From an uncultured Bacteroidales bacterium (GTDB taxonomy: Bacteria > Bacteroidota > Bacteroidia > Bacteroidales > UBA932): a DNA stretch of 43,799 nucleotides. The first letter of the stretch is position 1; each line of letters opens with the position of its first letter. The notes below the pieces were generated by a model. The model was not told the origin of the DNA. It saw only the letters and a list, made by a program, of their open reading frames with translations, and searched no databases. The DNA is taken from contig CAMVJR010000007.1 of the NCBI GenBank assembly GCA_947167855.1, forward strand, positions 1 to 43,799, in the 5' to 3' direction. A program made the position numbers and the translations under genes. This document shows, one piece after another, positions 27,421-34,931 of the stretch.

Positions 27421-28422
27421 ATGGACAAGAAAACCAAGAATACCCTCCGATACCTGTTCTGGGCGGCCGTAGCGGTGGTCCTGGTCTATTTCTGCTTCCG
27501 CAGCATAGACTGGACCCAGTTCATGCTGGCCCTGGAGCACTGTAAGTGGGAGTGGGTATTGTTGTCCATCGGCCTGGGTATCCTTTCCCTTTTTATCCGG
27601 GGTCTCCGCTGGAGGATGCTCCTGCTCCCCATGGATGACAAAACGTCCATCATCACCTGCTTCAACGCCTACAACATCTGCAGCGCCGTCAATCTCTTTC
27701 TGCCCCGCGTGGGAGAGGTGGTCCGCCTGGCCTATGTGGTCAAGAACTCGTCCAAGGATGAGGACGGCAAGCGCATCCTTTCGGCCGATAAAGCCCTGGG
27801 GTCCATTGTGACGGAGCGCGTTTGGGACATGCTGTTCGTGGGGTTCATCACCGCCATTGTGCTGGTGCTGAAGTGGGAAGATTTCGGAGCCTTCTTCACG
27901 GACAATTTCTCCTGGGGTGGGAAGGTGATGGGCCTCGCCATTCCCGGTCTGCTCCTGACCCTGGCCCTGGTTGTGGCCCTGTGCTGGTGCCTTAGAAACC
28001 GGGGTGGATTCTGGGGTAGAGTCTGGGTCTTCATCCAGGGCATCGGGGAGGGACTGGGTTCCTTCCGCCGGATGAAGAGGGGCTGGCTCTTCCTTCTGTA
28101 TACCTTTCTCATCTGGATACTTTACTGGTTCATGAGCGCCTGCATTGTGTGGGCCCTCAAAGATATGCCTGTCTTTGGCTCCCTGACCCTGGTGGATGCC
28201 CTGTTCATCTCCCTGGTGGGCAGCATCAGCTCCATAGTTCCCATCCCCGGTGGCTTTGGCATCTATCACGGCATGGTGAGCGGCGCACTCCAAGTGCTCT
28301 GGGGCATTCCCAAAGACCCTTGCATGGCCTTTGCCGTCCTCAATCACGAGTCCCAGGTCCTTACCCAGGCGGTCTGCGGTCTGGTCTCCTATATCCACGA
28401 AAGCTTTTTCCGCAAGAAATGA
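27421..28422 (+). CDS. Flippase-like membrane protein (LPG synthase transmembrane region / UPF0104 family)
   Basis: A 333-residue integral membrane protein with about seven or eight predicted helices. The motifs FIRGLRWRMLL, CSAVNLFLPRVGEVVRLAYV, SIVTERVWDM and SSIVPIPGGFGIYHGMVSGALQ are typical of the lysylphosphatidylglycerol synthase TM-region (DUF6044/UPF0104-like) family. In MprF this part flips lysyl-lipids, but stand-alone proteins of this kind have no fixed substrate and no synthase domain is present here. The ATG at 27421 follows a -7 element by 7 bases. It overlaps aroE as ATGA at 28419. Confidence 0.88.
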   Translation: MDKKTKNTLRYLFWAAVAVVLVYFCFRSIDWTQFMLALEHCKWEWVLLSIGLGILSLFIRGLRWRMLLLPMDDKTSIITCFNAYNICSAVNLFLPRVGEVVRLAYVVKNSSKDEDGKRILSADKALGSIVTERVWDMLFVGFITAIVLVLKWEDFGAFFTDNFSWGGKVMGLAIPGLLLTLALVVALCWCLRNRGGFWGRVWVFIQGIGEGLGSFRRMKRGWLFLLYTFLIWILYWFMSACIVWALKDMPVFGSLTLVDALFISLVGSISSIVPIPGGFGIYHGMVSGALQVLWGIPKDPCMAFAVLNHESQVLTQAVCGLVSYIHESFFRKK

Positions 28423-29144
28423 AGTTCGCGCTCATCGGTCATCCGGTAGCGGGATCCCTGAGCCCGCGCCTGTTTGCCGCCGCCTACGACGGCCGCTACC
28501 CGTACGACCTGGTGGACCGCGAGCAGTTTGAAGAGGCCTGGAAAGTATTTCTGGCCGATTATGACGGCATCAACGTCACGGCCCCCTTCAAGCAGGACGC
28601 CTACGCCCGGGTGGATGCGCTGTCGGAGGAAGCCCGCCGCACTGGCGCCGTGAATCTGGTGGTCAAGCGGGCCGATCAGCTGTATGGCTACAACACTGAC
28701 GTAGATGGCATAGCCCTGGCCGTGAAGGAGTGCGGCCTGCCGGTGGCCGATGCCCTGGTGGTGGGAACGGGCGGTGCAGCCCGCGCTGCCATCGTCGCCG
28801 CCCAGAAGCTGGGCTGCCGCGTGTCCGTAACCGGCCGATCGGAGGAGAAAGCCCGGGCGCTGGCCGCGCATTTTGGCTGCCAAACCGCCCCCTGGGAGGG
28901 TTTGGAGGCCCATCGGCCCGAATGGATGATTTATACGCTTCCGGGCGGGACACCCGTGCCTCCGGGCCTGAATTTTGCAGCATCGGTGGTGCTGGAAGCC
29001 GAGTACAAAAGGCCCGCGCTCTCCGGCCTTCCCTGCAAAGCTTATATCCCGGGACAGCGCTGGCTCCTGTGGCAGGCTGCGGTCGGATACGAGCTCTTCA
29101 CCGGAGAAAAACCCAACATGGAAAACCTTTTAAACGCACTATAA
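28419..29144 (+). CDS. aroE: Shikimate dehydrogenase
   Basis: A 241-residue NADP-dependent enzyme that reduces 3-dehydroshikimate in aromatic amino-acid synthesis. Recognised motifs are IGHPVAGSLSPRLF (shikimate-binding SLS), NVTAPFKQDAY with the catalytic Lys, TGAVNLV and YNTDVDG with substrate-binding Asn/Asp, and the nucleotide-binding GTGGAARA. It is slightly shorter than E. coli AroE (272), as is common in Bacteroidetes. It overlaps the upstream membrane-protein gene by 4 bases and ends 2 bases before ssb. Confidence 0.94.
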   Translation: MKFALIGHPVAGSLSPRLFAAAYDGRYPYDLVDREQFEEAWKVFLADYDGINVTAPFKQDAYARVDALSEEARRTGAVNLVVKRADQLYGYNTDVDGIALAVKECGLPVADALVVGTGGAARAAIVAAQKLGCRVSVTGRSEEKARALAAHFGCQTAPWEGLEAHRPEWMIYTLPGGTPVPPGLNFAASVVLEAEYKRPALSGLPCKAYIPGQRWLLWQAAVGYELFTGEKPNMENLLNAL

Positions 29145-29146
29145 TT

Positions 29147-29665
29147 ATGTCACTGAACAAAGTCATGCTCATCGGTAACGTTGGAAAAGACCCTGAAGTA
29201 CGTTACCTCGAATCCAATCCCCAGAATCCTTCCGCCAATGCCAAGGTGGCTTCTTTCCCGCTCGCTACTTCTGAGCGCTATCGGGACCGCAACGGAGAAG
29301 TCCGTGAAAACACCGAGTGGCACAACCTCGTTTTGTGGCGTAATAATGCCGACGTGGCCGAAAAATACATCCACAAGGGCTCCCAGATCTTTGTGGAAGG
29401 CCGCCTGCGCACCCGCCAGTGGACAGACCAGACCGGCAACAAGCGTTACACCACCGAGGTGGTGGTAGACACCCTCCAGCTCCTGGGCAAACGCCCGGAC
29501 GGAGACCAGCAGGGCCAGCAGCAGGGTGGCTATCAGGGCGGTTATGCCCAGCAGCCCGCAACCCCTCAGGCCGCCCCGGCTCCGCAGCCCCAGGCTGCTC
29601 CCGCGGCCCCGACCTACCAGGGACCCCTCCCCGCCGCCGAACCTTCCGACGACCTGCCGTTCTAG
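29147..29665 (+). CDS. ssb: Single-stranded DNA-binding protein
   Basis: A 172-residue SSB. The OB-fold domain (about residues 1-115) begins SLNKVMLIGNVGKDPEVRYL and contains FPLATSERYRDRNGEV, TEWHNLVLWRNNADVAEKYI, GSQIFVEGRLRTRQW and YTTEVVVDTLQLLGKR. The C-terminal part is a disordered Gln/Gly/Pro/Ala-rich linker ending in the acidic tip SDDLPF, which recruits partner proteins. It lies 2 bases after aroE and is convergent with the methyltransferase gene, with 27 bases between and no clear terminator hairpin. Confidence 0.97.
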   Translation: MSLNKVMLIGNVGKDPEVRYLESNPQNPSANAKVASFPLATSERYRDRNGEVRENTEWHNLVLWRNNADVAEKYIHKGSQIFVEGRLRTRQWTDQTGNKRYTTEVVVDTLQLLGKRPDGDQQGQQQGGYQGGYAQQPATPQAAPAPQPQAAPAAPTYQGPLPAAEPSDDLPF

Positions 29666-29692
29666 GGCAACCCTCTTACGGCAACAGGGCCG

Positions 29693-30571
29693 CTACTGCC
29701 GCTGACGAACGGCTTCGAAAAGAAGGACAGCGGCCGAAACGGACACATTGAGACTGTCCAGCCGGCCCAGCATGGGAATCCGGATATGGGCCGATGCCGC
29801 CTTGCGCCAAAGATCGGTAAGGCCCGTGGCTTCGGTGCCCATCACCAGCGCCGTCCCCCGGCGCATATCGATGTCATAGTAAAGGGAAGAATCCTGCAGC
29901 TGCGCCGTCAGGATCTGAATCCCGCGCTCCTGCAGGAACGCAATGGTCTCCTCCGAAGACGCCGCCACCGTGGGCACCGTAAAGATGGCCCCGATGGATG
30001 CCCGGATCAGATTGGGATTATACAGATCCGTCAGCGGATCGCAGAAAATCACCGCATCCACTCCTGCCGCATCGGCACTCCTGAGCACAGCTCCCAGATT
30101 TCCGGGCTTCTCCACACGCTCCAGCACCATCACCAGCGGATTCTCCGGCAGCTTCAGGTCGCTCAGCGACAAACTCTTATACTCCACCTCCGCAATAATC
30201 CCCTCCGTACTCTCCCTATATGCTACCTTCTTATACAACTGCTCCGGAATCTCTATGATAGACTCGGTCTGTAAGGCTCGAGATTCATCGGAATCGGTGG
30301 ATTCGGTTTGTTGGGCTCTAGAGTTTGTGGGAAATTGGTTTTTTGGGCAACTGCACAAAAAATAATTTTCCACAAACTCGGTGGTATCTGCTATGTCAGG
30401 ACAAAAGAATAGGGTCTTGACAGTATAGCCTGCTTCGAGGCAGTGTTCGAGCTCCCTTCGGCCCTCCACCACAAAAAGCCCTTGCTCCTTCCGGGCTTTG
30501 GATTTTTCCTGGAGAAGGAGCAAGTTCTTGATCTTCGGGTTTGACGCCGATGTGATGGATTCGATGCGCAT
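29693..30571 (-). CDS. SpoU/TrmH-family RNA 2'-O-methyltransferase with an in-frame insertion
   Basis: A 292-residue putative SAM-dependent rRNA or tRNA ribose methyltransferase. The N-terminal RNA-binding part contains SNPKIKNLLLLQEKSKARKEQ and LFVVEGRRELEHCLEAGY. The knotted catalytic domain has motif 1 (VLERVEKPGNLGAVLRSADAAG), motif 2 (LVMGTEATGLTD) and motif 3 (IRIPMLGRLDSLNVSVSAAV), so the active site is intact. Residues about 65-104 form a Ser/Thr/Gln/Glu-rich stretch with SRAQQTES and SRALQTES repeats, encoded by AT-richer palindromic DNA. It sits in the linker just before the EQLYKKVAYRESTEGIIA segment and looks like an insertion. The gene overlaps lysS by one base. The target nucleotide is unknown. 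Confidence 0.9.
   Translation of the reverse strand: MRIESITSASNPKIKNLLLLQEKSKARKEQGLFVVEGRRELEHCLEAGYTVKTLFFCPDIADTTEFVENYFLCSCPKNQFPTNSRAQQTESTDSDESRALQTESIIEIPEQLYKKVAYRESTEGIIAEVEYKSLSLSDLKLPENPLVMVLERVEKPGNLGAVLRSADAAGVDAVIFCDPLTDLYNPNLIRASIGAIFTVPTVAASSEETIAFLQERGIQILTAQLQDSSLYYDIDMRRGTALVMGTEATGLTDLWRKAASAHIRIPMLGRLDSLNVSVSAAVLLFEAVRQRQ
30261..30379. repeat. In-frame palindromic and tandem-repeat insertion inside the methyltransferase gene
   Basis: An inverted repeat pairs 30321-30336 (GAGTTTGTGGGAAATT) with 30364-30379 (AATTTTCCACAAACTC), 15 of 16 positions. Inner arms pair TTTTTTG at 30339-30345 with CAAAAAA at 30356-30362, so almost the whole 59-base segment folds into one hairpin. 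Next to it, units at 30261-30299 and 30300-30338 share about 19 of their first 23 bases (GAnTCGGTnTGT, then GGCTC) and then diverge. Both parts keep the reading frame. The tract is visibly richer in A and T than flanking coding DNA. Confidence 0.75.
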
Positions 30572-32085
30572 TAGAACTTCTCGGGACGCATCATCGGGAA
30601 GAAGAGCACATCCTGGATGGACTCCTGCCCCGTCATGAACATGGTGAGACGGTCAATGCCGATGCCGATACCGGAGGTCGGAGGCATGCCATACTCCAGA
30701 GCGCGGACAAAGTCGTAGTCCACGTACATGGCCTCGTCGTCTCCCTTGCTCTTGAGGGCGGCCTGTTCTTCGAAGCGGGCCAGCTGGTCCACCGGGTCGT
30801 TGAGCTCGGAATAGGCGTTGGCCAGTTCCTTGCCGTTGACAAAGAGTTCAAAACGCTCGGTGAGGGAATCGTCGTAGCGGCAGCGCTTTGTGAGCGGAGA
30901 CATCTCCACAGGATAGTCAATCAGGAAGGTGGGCTGCACCAGGTTCTTCTCCACATATTCTCCTACAATGGCGTCGATGAGTTTTCCTACGCCCATTTCC
31001 GGAGATACCTCCACATTGAGTTTCTTGCAGGTTTCCCGCAGCTGGGCCTCGCCCATGCCCGTTACGTCCACACCGGCGTACTCCTTGATGGCATCCAGGA
31101 TGCGCAGACGGCGGAAAGGTCCCTCGAAGGAAATCTCGTTGCCGCCGATGGTCTTCTTGACGCCGCCGGTAGCTTCGGCCACTCTCTGCAGCATCTTCTC
31201 CGTGAACTCCATCATCCAGAGGTAGTCCTTGTAGGCGATGTACATCTCCACGCAGGTAAACTCGGGGTTGTGGGTCTTGTCCATGCCCTCGTTGCGGAAG
31301 TTCTTGGCAAACTCGTACACGCCGGCAAAACCGCCCACGATGAGGCGCTTGAGGTACAGCTCATTGGCAATACGCATGTACATATCCACGTCCAGGGCGT
31401 TGTGGTGCGTGATAAACGGACGGGCCGTGGCACCACCGGGGATGGCCTGCAGGATGGGGGTTTCCACCTCCAGGCAGCCGGCCTCGTTGAAGCACTGGCG
31501 CATGGTATTCACAATCTGGGTGCGCTTGAAGAACACATCCTTCACCTGGGGATTCACCACCAGGTCCACATAGCGCTGACGATAACGCAGCTCAGGATCT
31601 TCAAAGCTGTCGTGCACGGTGCCGTCGGCGTCGGTCTTCACGATGGGAAGCACGCGGAGGGACTTGCTCAGGACGGTGAGTTCCTTGGCGTGAACGGACA
31701 GCTGGCCCGTCTGGGTAAAGAAGGCAAAGCCCTTGATACCCACAAAGTCACCAATGTCCAGCAGCTTCTTGAAAACGGTGTTGTAAAGGGTCTTGTCCTC
31801 ATCGGGGCAAATCTCATCCCTCTTCACGTACACCTGGATACGGCCGGCGTGGTCCTGCAGCTCCATGAAGGAGGCAGCGCCCATGATGCGGCGGCTCATG
31901 ATGCGGCCGGCAATGCAGACCTCCTGGAAGTTGCCTTCCTCGGGTTTGTAGCCTTCTGCGATTTCTACAGTGGTGGTATTGACGGGATACATCGGGGCCG
32001 GGTACGGATTGATGCCCAGCTCACGAAGTTTACTCAGCGACTCTCTTCTTCCGAGCTCCTGCTCATTAAATTCTGCGTATGCCAT
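30571..32085 (-). CDS. lysS: Lysyl-tRNA synthetase, class II
   Basis: A 504-residue class II synthetase that charges tRNA-Lys. The N-terminal OB-fold anticodon-binding domain includes [20 protein letters not shown] and the catalytic core has [25 protein letters not shown] [56 protein letters not shown] (motif 2) and [12 protein letters not shown] (motif 3). Its length is close to E. coli LysS (505). The start at 32085 follows a promoter at 32109-32140 by 23 bases. It overlaps the downstream methyltransferase gene by one base. Confidence 0.97.
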   Translation of the reverse strand: MAYAEFNEQELGRRESLSKLRELGINPYPAPMYPVNTTTVEIAEGYKPEEGNFQEVCIAGRIMSRRIMGAASFMELQDHAGRIQVYVKRDEICPDEDKTLYNTVFKKLLDIGDFVGIKGFAFFTQTGQLSVHAKELTVLSKSLRVLPIVKTDADGTVHDSFEDPELRYRQRYVDLVVNPQVKDVFFKRTQIVNTMRQCFNEAGCLEVETPILQAIPGGATARPFITHHNALDVDMYMRIANELYLKRLIVGGFAGVYEFAKNFRNEGMDKTHNPEFTCVEMYIAYKDYLWMMEFTEKMLQRVAEATGGVKKTIGGNEISFEGPFRRLRILDAIKEYAGVDVTGMGEAQLRETCKKLNVEVSPEMGVGKLIDAIVGEYVEKNLVQPTFLIDYPVEMSPLTKRCRYDDSLTERFELFVNGKELANAYSELNDPVDQLARFEEQAALKSKGDDEAMYVDYDFVRALEYGMPPTSGIGIGIDRLTMFMTGQESIQDVLFFPMMRPEKF

Positions 32086-32104
32086 ATTCTGCTTTTTCTA
32101 ATAA

Positions 32105-32136
32105 CTTGCAAAGATACGGAATTTTTTGCATCTTTG
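32105..32136 (+). promoter_or_regulatory. Promoter for the lipoprotein-radical SAM pair
   Basis: CTTG at 32105-32108 (-33), a 20-base spacer and CATCTTTG at 32129-32136 (-7, one mismatch to TAnnTTTG). The ATG follows at 32153. It interleaves with the divergent lysS promoter. Confidence 0.5.
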
Positions 32137-32140
32137 CGAA
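32109..32140 (-). promoter_or_regulatory. lysS: Promoter for lysS
   Basis: On the minus strand TATCTTTG (32116 to 32109) is a perfect TAnnTTTG -7 element, and TTCG (32140 to 32137) lies 20 bases upstream as an imperfect -33 element. It overlaps the opposite-strand promoter at 32105-32136, so the two transcripts may compete. Confidence 0.55.
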
Positions 32141-32152
32141 AACACGCAAACT

Positions 32153-32347
32153 ATGAAGAAAGCATTCATAAGGATTCTGTGCCTCCTGCTGGGCGTGAAC
32201 GTATTCACGGCCTGCTACGGCCCCGCCCGTCCGCCGGAAGGCGGCTGGGAAGATGAAATCCAGGAGGCCATGAATGAAGCGGAGGTGAAAAGCGCTCAGG
32301 CCGAAGACCCGGCGCAAGAGCTCGCCCCCGAAGAAGAGGAAATCTGA
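32153..32347 (+). CDS. Very small lipoprotein paired with a radical SAM enzyme
   Basis: A 64-residue lipoprotein with a signal peptide and lipobox FTAC (Cys21). The mature part is only 44 residues: CYGPARPPEGGW followed by an acidic, Glu/Ala-rich tail ending in EEEEI. It overlaps the radical SAM gene by one base (TGATG). This order matches the rSAM/lipoprotein systems described in Bacteroidetes, in which a SPASM-type radical SAM protein is encoded next to a small putative lipoprotein, often with a Cys-x-Tyr-Gly motif at the lipidated end; those I recall are longer. Whether the lipoprotein is a substrate of the radical SAM enzyme is unknown. Confidence 0.82.
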   Translation: MKKAFIRILCLLLGVNVFTACYGPARPPEGGWEDEIQEAMNEAEVKSAQAEDPAQELAPEEEEI

Positions 32348-33411
32348 TGTCCTCTCTCAGCATCGGCCAGCGGCTTAGGCTGAATGTGCAAAGCCGCCTT
32401 CTGAAAGAAGAAGCCAAGGTGCACCCCCTTAGACAATTATTCTGGGAGTGCACCTTGCGTTGTAACCTGCGCTGCCGCCACTGCGGAAGTGATTGCGCGG
32501 CCGACGCCCTTACCCCCGACATGCCCTTCCAGGACTTTGAGAAAGTGCTTATCCGCATCAAGGAAAGCTATGATTCTCATGAGATCCTGGTCATCCTCTC
32601 CGGTGGAGAGCCGCTCATGAGGGCCGATTTGGAAGAATGCGGAAAACGCATCCACGAACTTCAATTCCCCTGGGGGCTGGTTTCCAACGGAATGCTCCTG
32701 TCTCCCCGCCGCATCGAGGGCCTCCTGAAGGCCGGCATGCGCACCGCTACCATCAGCCTGGACGGGCTGGAGGAGCAGCACGACTGGATGCGGGGCGTAG
32801 CGGGTTCTTTCCGTAATGCCGACCGTGCCATCCGCATTCTGGCCGCAGAGCCGTCCATCGGCTTTGACGTCGTTACCTGCGTCACGCAGAGGAACTATCC
32901 CCACCTGGCCCAGGTGAAGGAATACCTGATATCGGCCGGAGTAAAGGCCTGGCGCATATTTACCGTTTTTCCCGTAGGACGGGCGGCCGATGATCCCGAG
33001 CTTCAGCTCTCCCCGGAGCAGTACCGGACCCTCTTGGAGTTCATCGTAGCCTGCCGCAAGGAAGGACGCATCCACGTCAGCTACGGCTGTGAAGGCTTCC
33101 TAGGCCCCTATGAGGGCAAAGTGCGGGACCATCTGTTCTCCTGCCAGGCGGGCCTAAGCATTGCCTCGGTGCGCATAGACGGAGCCATCTCCGGCTGCAC
33201 CAGCATCCGTGCCGCCTACAGCCAGGGCAATATCTATCAGGACGATTTTGTGGAAGTTTGGGAAAACCGTTTCGGCCTGTTCCGGAACCATGAGCCCCTT
33301 CGCAACGGTCCCTGCTCAGACTGCAAGTGGTGGAAATGGTGCCAGGGCAACGGCATGCACCTGAGGGATGACGAAGGGCAGCTTATCCTGTGCAATTATT
33401 GGAAGCTTTAG
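32347..33411 (+). CDS. Radical SAM/SPASM protein of an rSAM-lipoprotein pair
   Basis: A 354-residue radical SAM enzyme. The [4Fe-4S] motif CNLRCRHC gives Cys39, Cys43 and Cys46. LVILSGGEPLMR is the SAM-binding GGE motif, and GLVSNGMLLSP and TATISLDGLEEQHDWMRG are typical of SPASM proteins such as PqqE and anSME relatives. The C-terminal SPASM cluster region has cysteines in YGCEGF, FSCQAGLS, SGCTSIR, GPCSDCKWWKWCQGNGMH and LCNYW. Such enzymes modify peptides or proteins. Gene overlap with the 64-residue lipoprotein points to that system. The exact chemistry is not known to me. Confidence 0.9.
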   Translation: MSSLSIGQRLRLNVQSRLLKEEAKVHPLRQLFWECTLRCNLRCRHCGSDCAADALTPDMPFQDFEKVLIRIKESYDSHEILVILSGGEPLMRADLEECGKRIHELQFPWGLVSNGMLLSPRRIEGLLKAGMRTATISLDGLEEQHDWMRGVAGSFRNADRAIRILAAEPSIGFDVVTCVTQRNYPHLAQVKEYLISAGVKAWRIFTVFPVGRAADDPELQLSPEQYRTLLEFIVACRKEGRIHVSYGCEGFLGPYEGKVRDHLFSCQAGLSIASVRIDGAISGCTSIRAAYSQGNIYQDDFVEVWENRFGLFRNHEPLRNGPCSDCKWWKWCQGNGMHLRDDEGQLILCNYWKL

Positions 33412-33459
33412 CAACTGGTCTCCCGGAAAGAGCCGTTCATCGGCAAATCAAGCGGAAGA

Positions 33460-33491
33460 ATTGGATATCCACAAGATTATTCGTAATTTTA
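33460..33491 (+). promoter_or_regulatory. Promoter for the alpha-glucan enzyme operon
   Basis: ATTG at 33460-33463 (-33), a 20-base spacer and TAATTTTA at 33484-33491 (one mismatch to TAnnTTTG). The GH13 ATG follows at 33517, giving a leader of roughly 20 bases. The remaining interval 33412-33459 shows no clear terminator. Confidence 0.5.
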
Positions 33492-33516
33492 GGCGAATAA
33501 CTGATAACCAACGTTT

Positions 33517-34926
33517 ATGAAGAAGATCATTCTTTTGGCTGTCGCCGCTCTTTGCCTGGGCGCCTGCGCAGAGCAATACCATCCCGAATGGACCTATGAT
33601 TCCGTCGTTTACGAAGTGAACGTGCGCCAGTTCTCACCGGAAGGCACGTTCAAGGGCGTTGAGGCCCAGCTGCCCCGCCTCAAGGATCTGGGTGTGGATG
33701 TGCTGTGGCTCATGCCCATGTACCAGATTGGAGAAGTGGAGCGCAAGGGCACCCTGGGTTCCTATTATGCCATTTCGGATTACAAATCCGTGAATCCGGA
33801 GTTTGGTACCATGGAAGATTTCGAGCATCTGCTGTCCGTGGCGCACGAACAGGGTTTCAAGGTCATCCTGGACTGGGTGGCCAACCAGACCGCCCCGGAC
33901 CACGTCTGGATGGAAGGAAAGCCGGCCGATTTCTATGAAAGGGACGCCGAGGGCAACGCCATCTGGGAATATGACTGGACCGATACCCGCAGCCTCAATT
34001 ACGAGAACGAGGAGGTCTGGGCCGCCCAGGACGACGCTATGCGTTTCTGGCTGGAGAAGGGAGTGGATGGCTTCCGCTGCGACGCCGCCGGAGAAGTCCC
34101 GGCCGATTTCTGGTACGCCATCATGCCCCAGATGAACAAGGATTATCCGGAGGCCTATTTCCTGGCTGAGGCCGAGAGAGACAACCTGGCCGATTCCCGT
34201 AAGACCTTTGATGCCAACTATGCCTGGGAGCTGCACCACCTTCTCAACAGCCTGGCCCAGGGCAGCAAGACCGTACAGGATCTCAAGGACTATGTGGCCC
34301 GGGATGCCGCCCGCTTCCCCAAGGAGGCTTTCCGCCTCACCTTCACCTCCAACCACGACGAGAACTCCTGGGCCGGAACCGAGTTTGAGCGCGAAGGCGC
34401 CGCGGCCGATGCCTGCGCCGTGCTGTGCTTCACCCTGCCTCAGTCCCAGCCGCTCATCTACACCGGTCAGGAGATTGGCCTGGACCGCCGGCTGGCCTTC
34501 TTTGAGAAGGATCCCATCACGGACTGGAGCGCCAACGAGCATACCGCCTTCTGGAAGAAGCTGGTGGAACTCAAGCACAACAATCCCGCCCTGGCCGCCG
34601 GTGAAAGAGGTGGCAAGATCGTTTGGTGGGAAGCCCCGGAAGGCTGGGTGGCCTTCCACCGCGACTGCAAGGACAACCGGGTGATCGTGATTGCCAACTT
34701 TGGCGTGCCCGTGGAGCAGGAAGCCGCTGAGGTACAGGCCGAAGCCAACGACAACCGTCCCCAGGGAGATGCCGTGGCGCAGCCGTTCAAGAACCTGGAA
34801 GCCGCTCCGGTTACCATGACCCTGAACCTGAAAGAAGAATATAAGAACGCCTTTACCGGAGAGGTGGTGAAATGTCCCGTGGACATTACGCTGGCTCCCG
34901 GTGAGTTCCTGGTTTTAACCAAATAA
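33517..34926 (+). CDS. GH13 alpha-amylase family lipoprotein
   Basis: A 469-residue glycoside hydrolase family 13 lipoprotein (lipobox LGAC). The (beta/alpha)8 barrel carries the nucleophile Asp189 in GFRCDAAG, the acid/base Glu218 in YFLAEAER and the stabilising Asp281 in TSNHDENSW, with VILDWVANQTAPDH as conserved region I. No large N-terminal carbohydrate-binding domain is present. The C-terminal beta domain has an unusual acidic insertion around residues 405-430 (EQEAAEVQAEANDN). It likely cleaves alpha-1,4-glucan oligosaccharides in the periplasm or at the membrane. It starts an operon with the next two glycosidase genes. Confidence 0.92.
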   Translation: MKKIILLAVAALCLGACAEQYHPEWTYDSVVYEVNVRQFSPEGTFKGVEAQLPRLKDLGVDVLWLMPMYQIGEVERKGTLGSYYAISDYKSVNPEFGTMEDFEHLLSVAHEQGFKVILDWVANQTAPDHVWMEGKPADFYERDAEGNAIWEYDWTDTRSLNYENEEVWAAQDDAMRFWLEKGVDGFRCDAAGEVPADFWYAIMPQMNKDYPEAYFLAEAERDNLADSRKTFDANYAWELHHLLNSLAQGSKTVQDLKDYVARDAARFPKEAFRLTFTSNHDENSWAGTEFEREGAAADACAVLCFTLPQSQPLIYTGQEIGLDRRLAFFEKDPITDWSANEHTAFWKKLVELKHNNPALAAGERGGKIVWWEAPEGWVAFHRDCKDNRVIVIANFGVPVEQEAAEVQAEANDNRPQGDAVAQPFKNLEAAPVTMTLNLKEEYKNAFTGEVVKCPVDITLAPGEFLVLTK

Positions 34927-34931
34927 AGACT

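Noticed and set aside
29666..29692. Bidirectional terminator between ssb and the methyltransferase gene
   Set aside because: No convincing hairpin or T run is visible in the 27-base gap.
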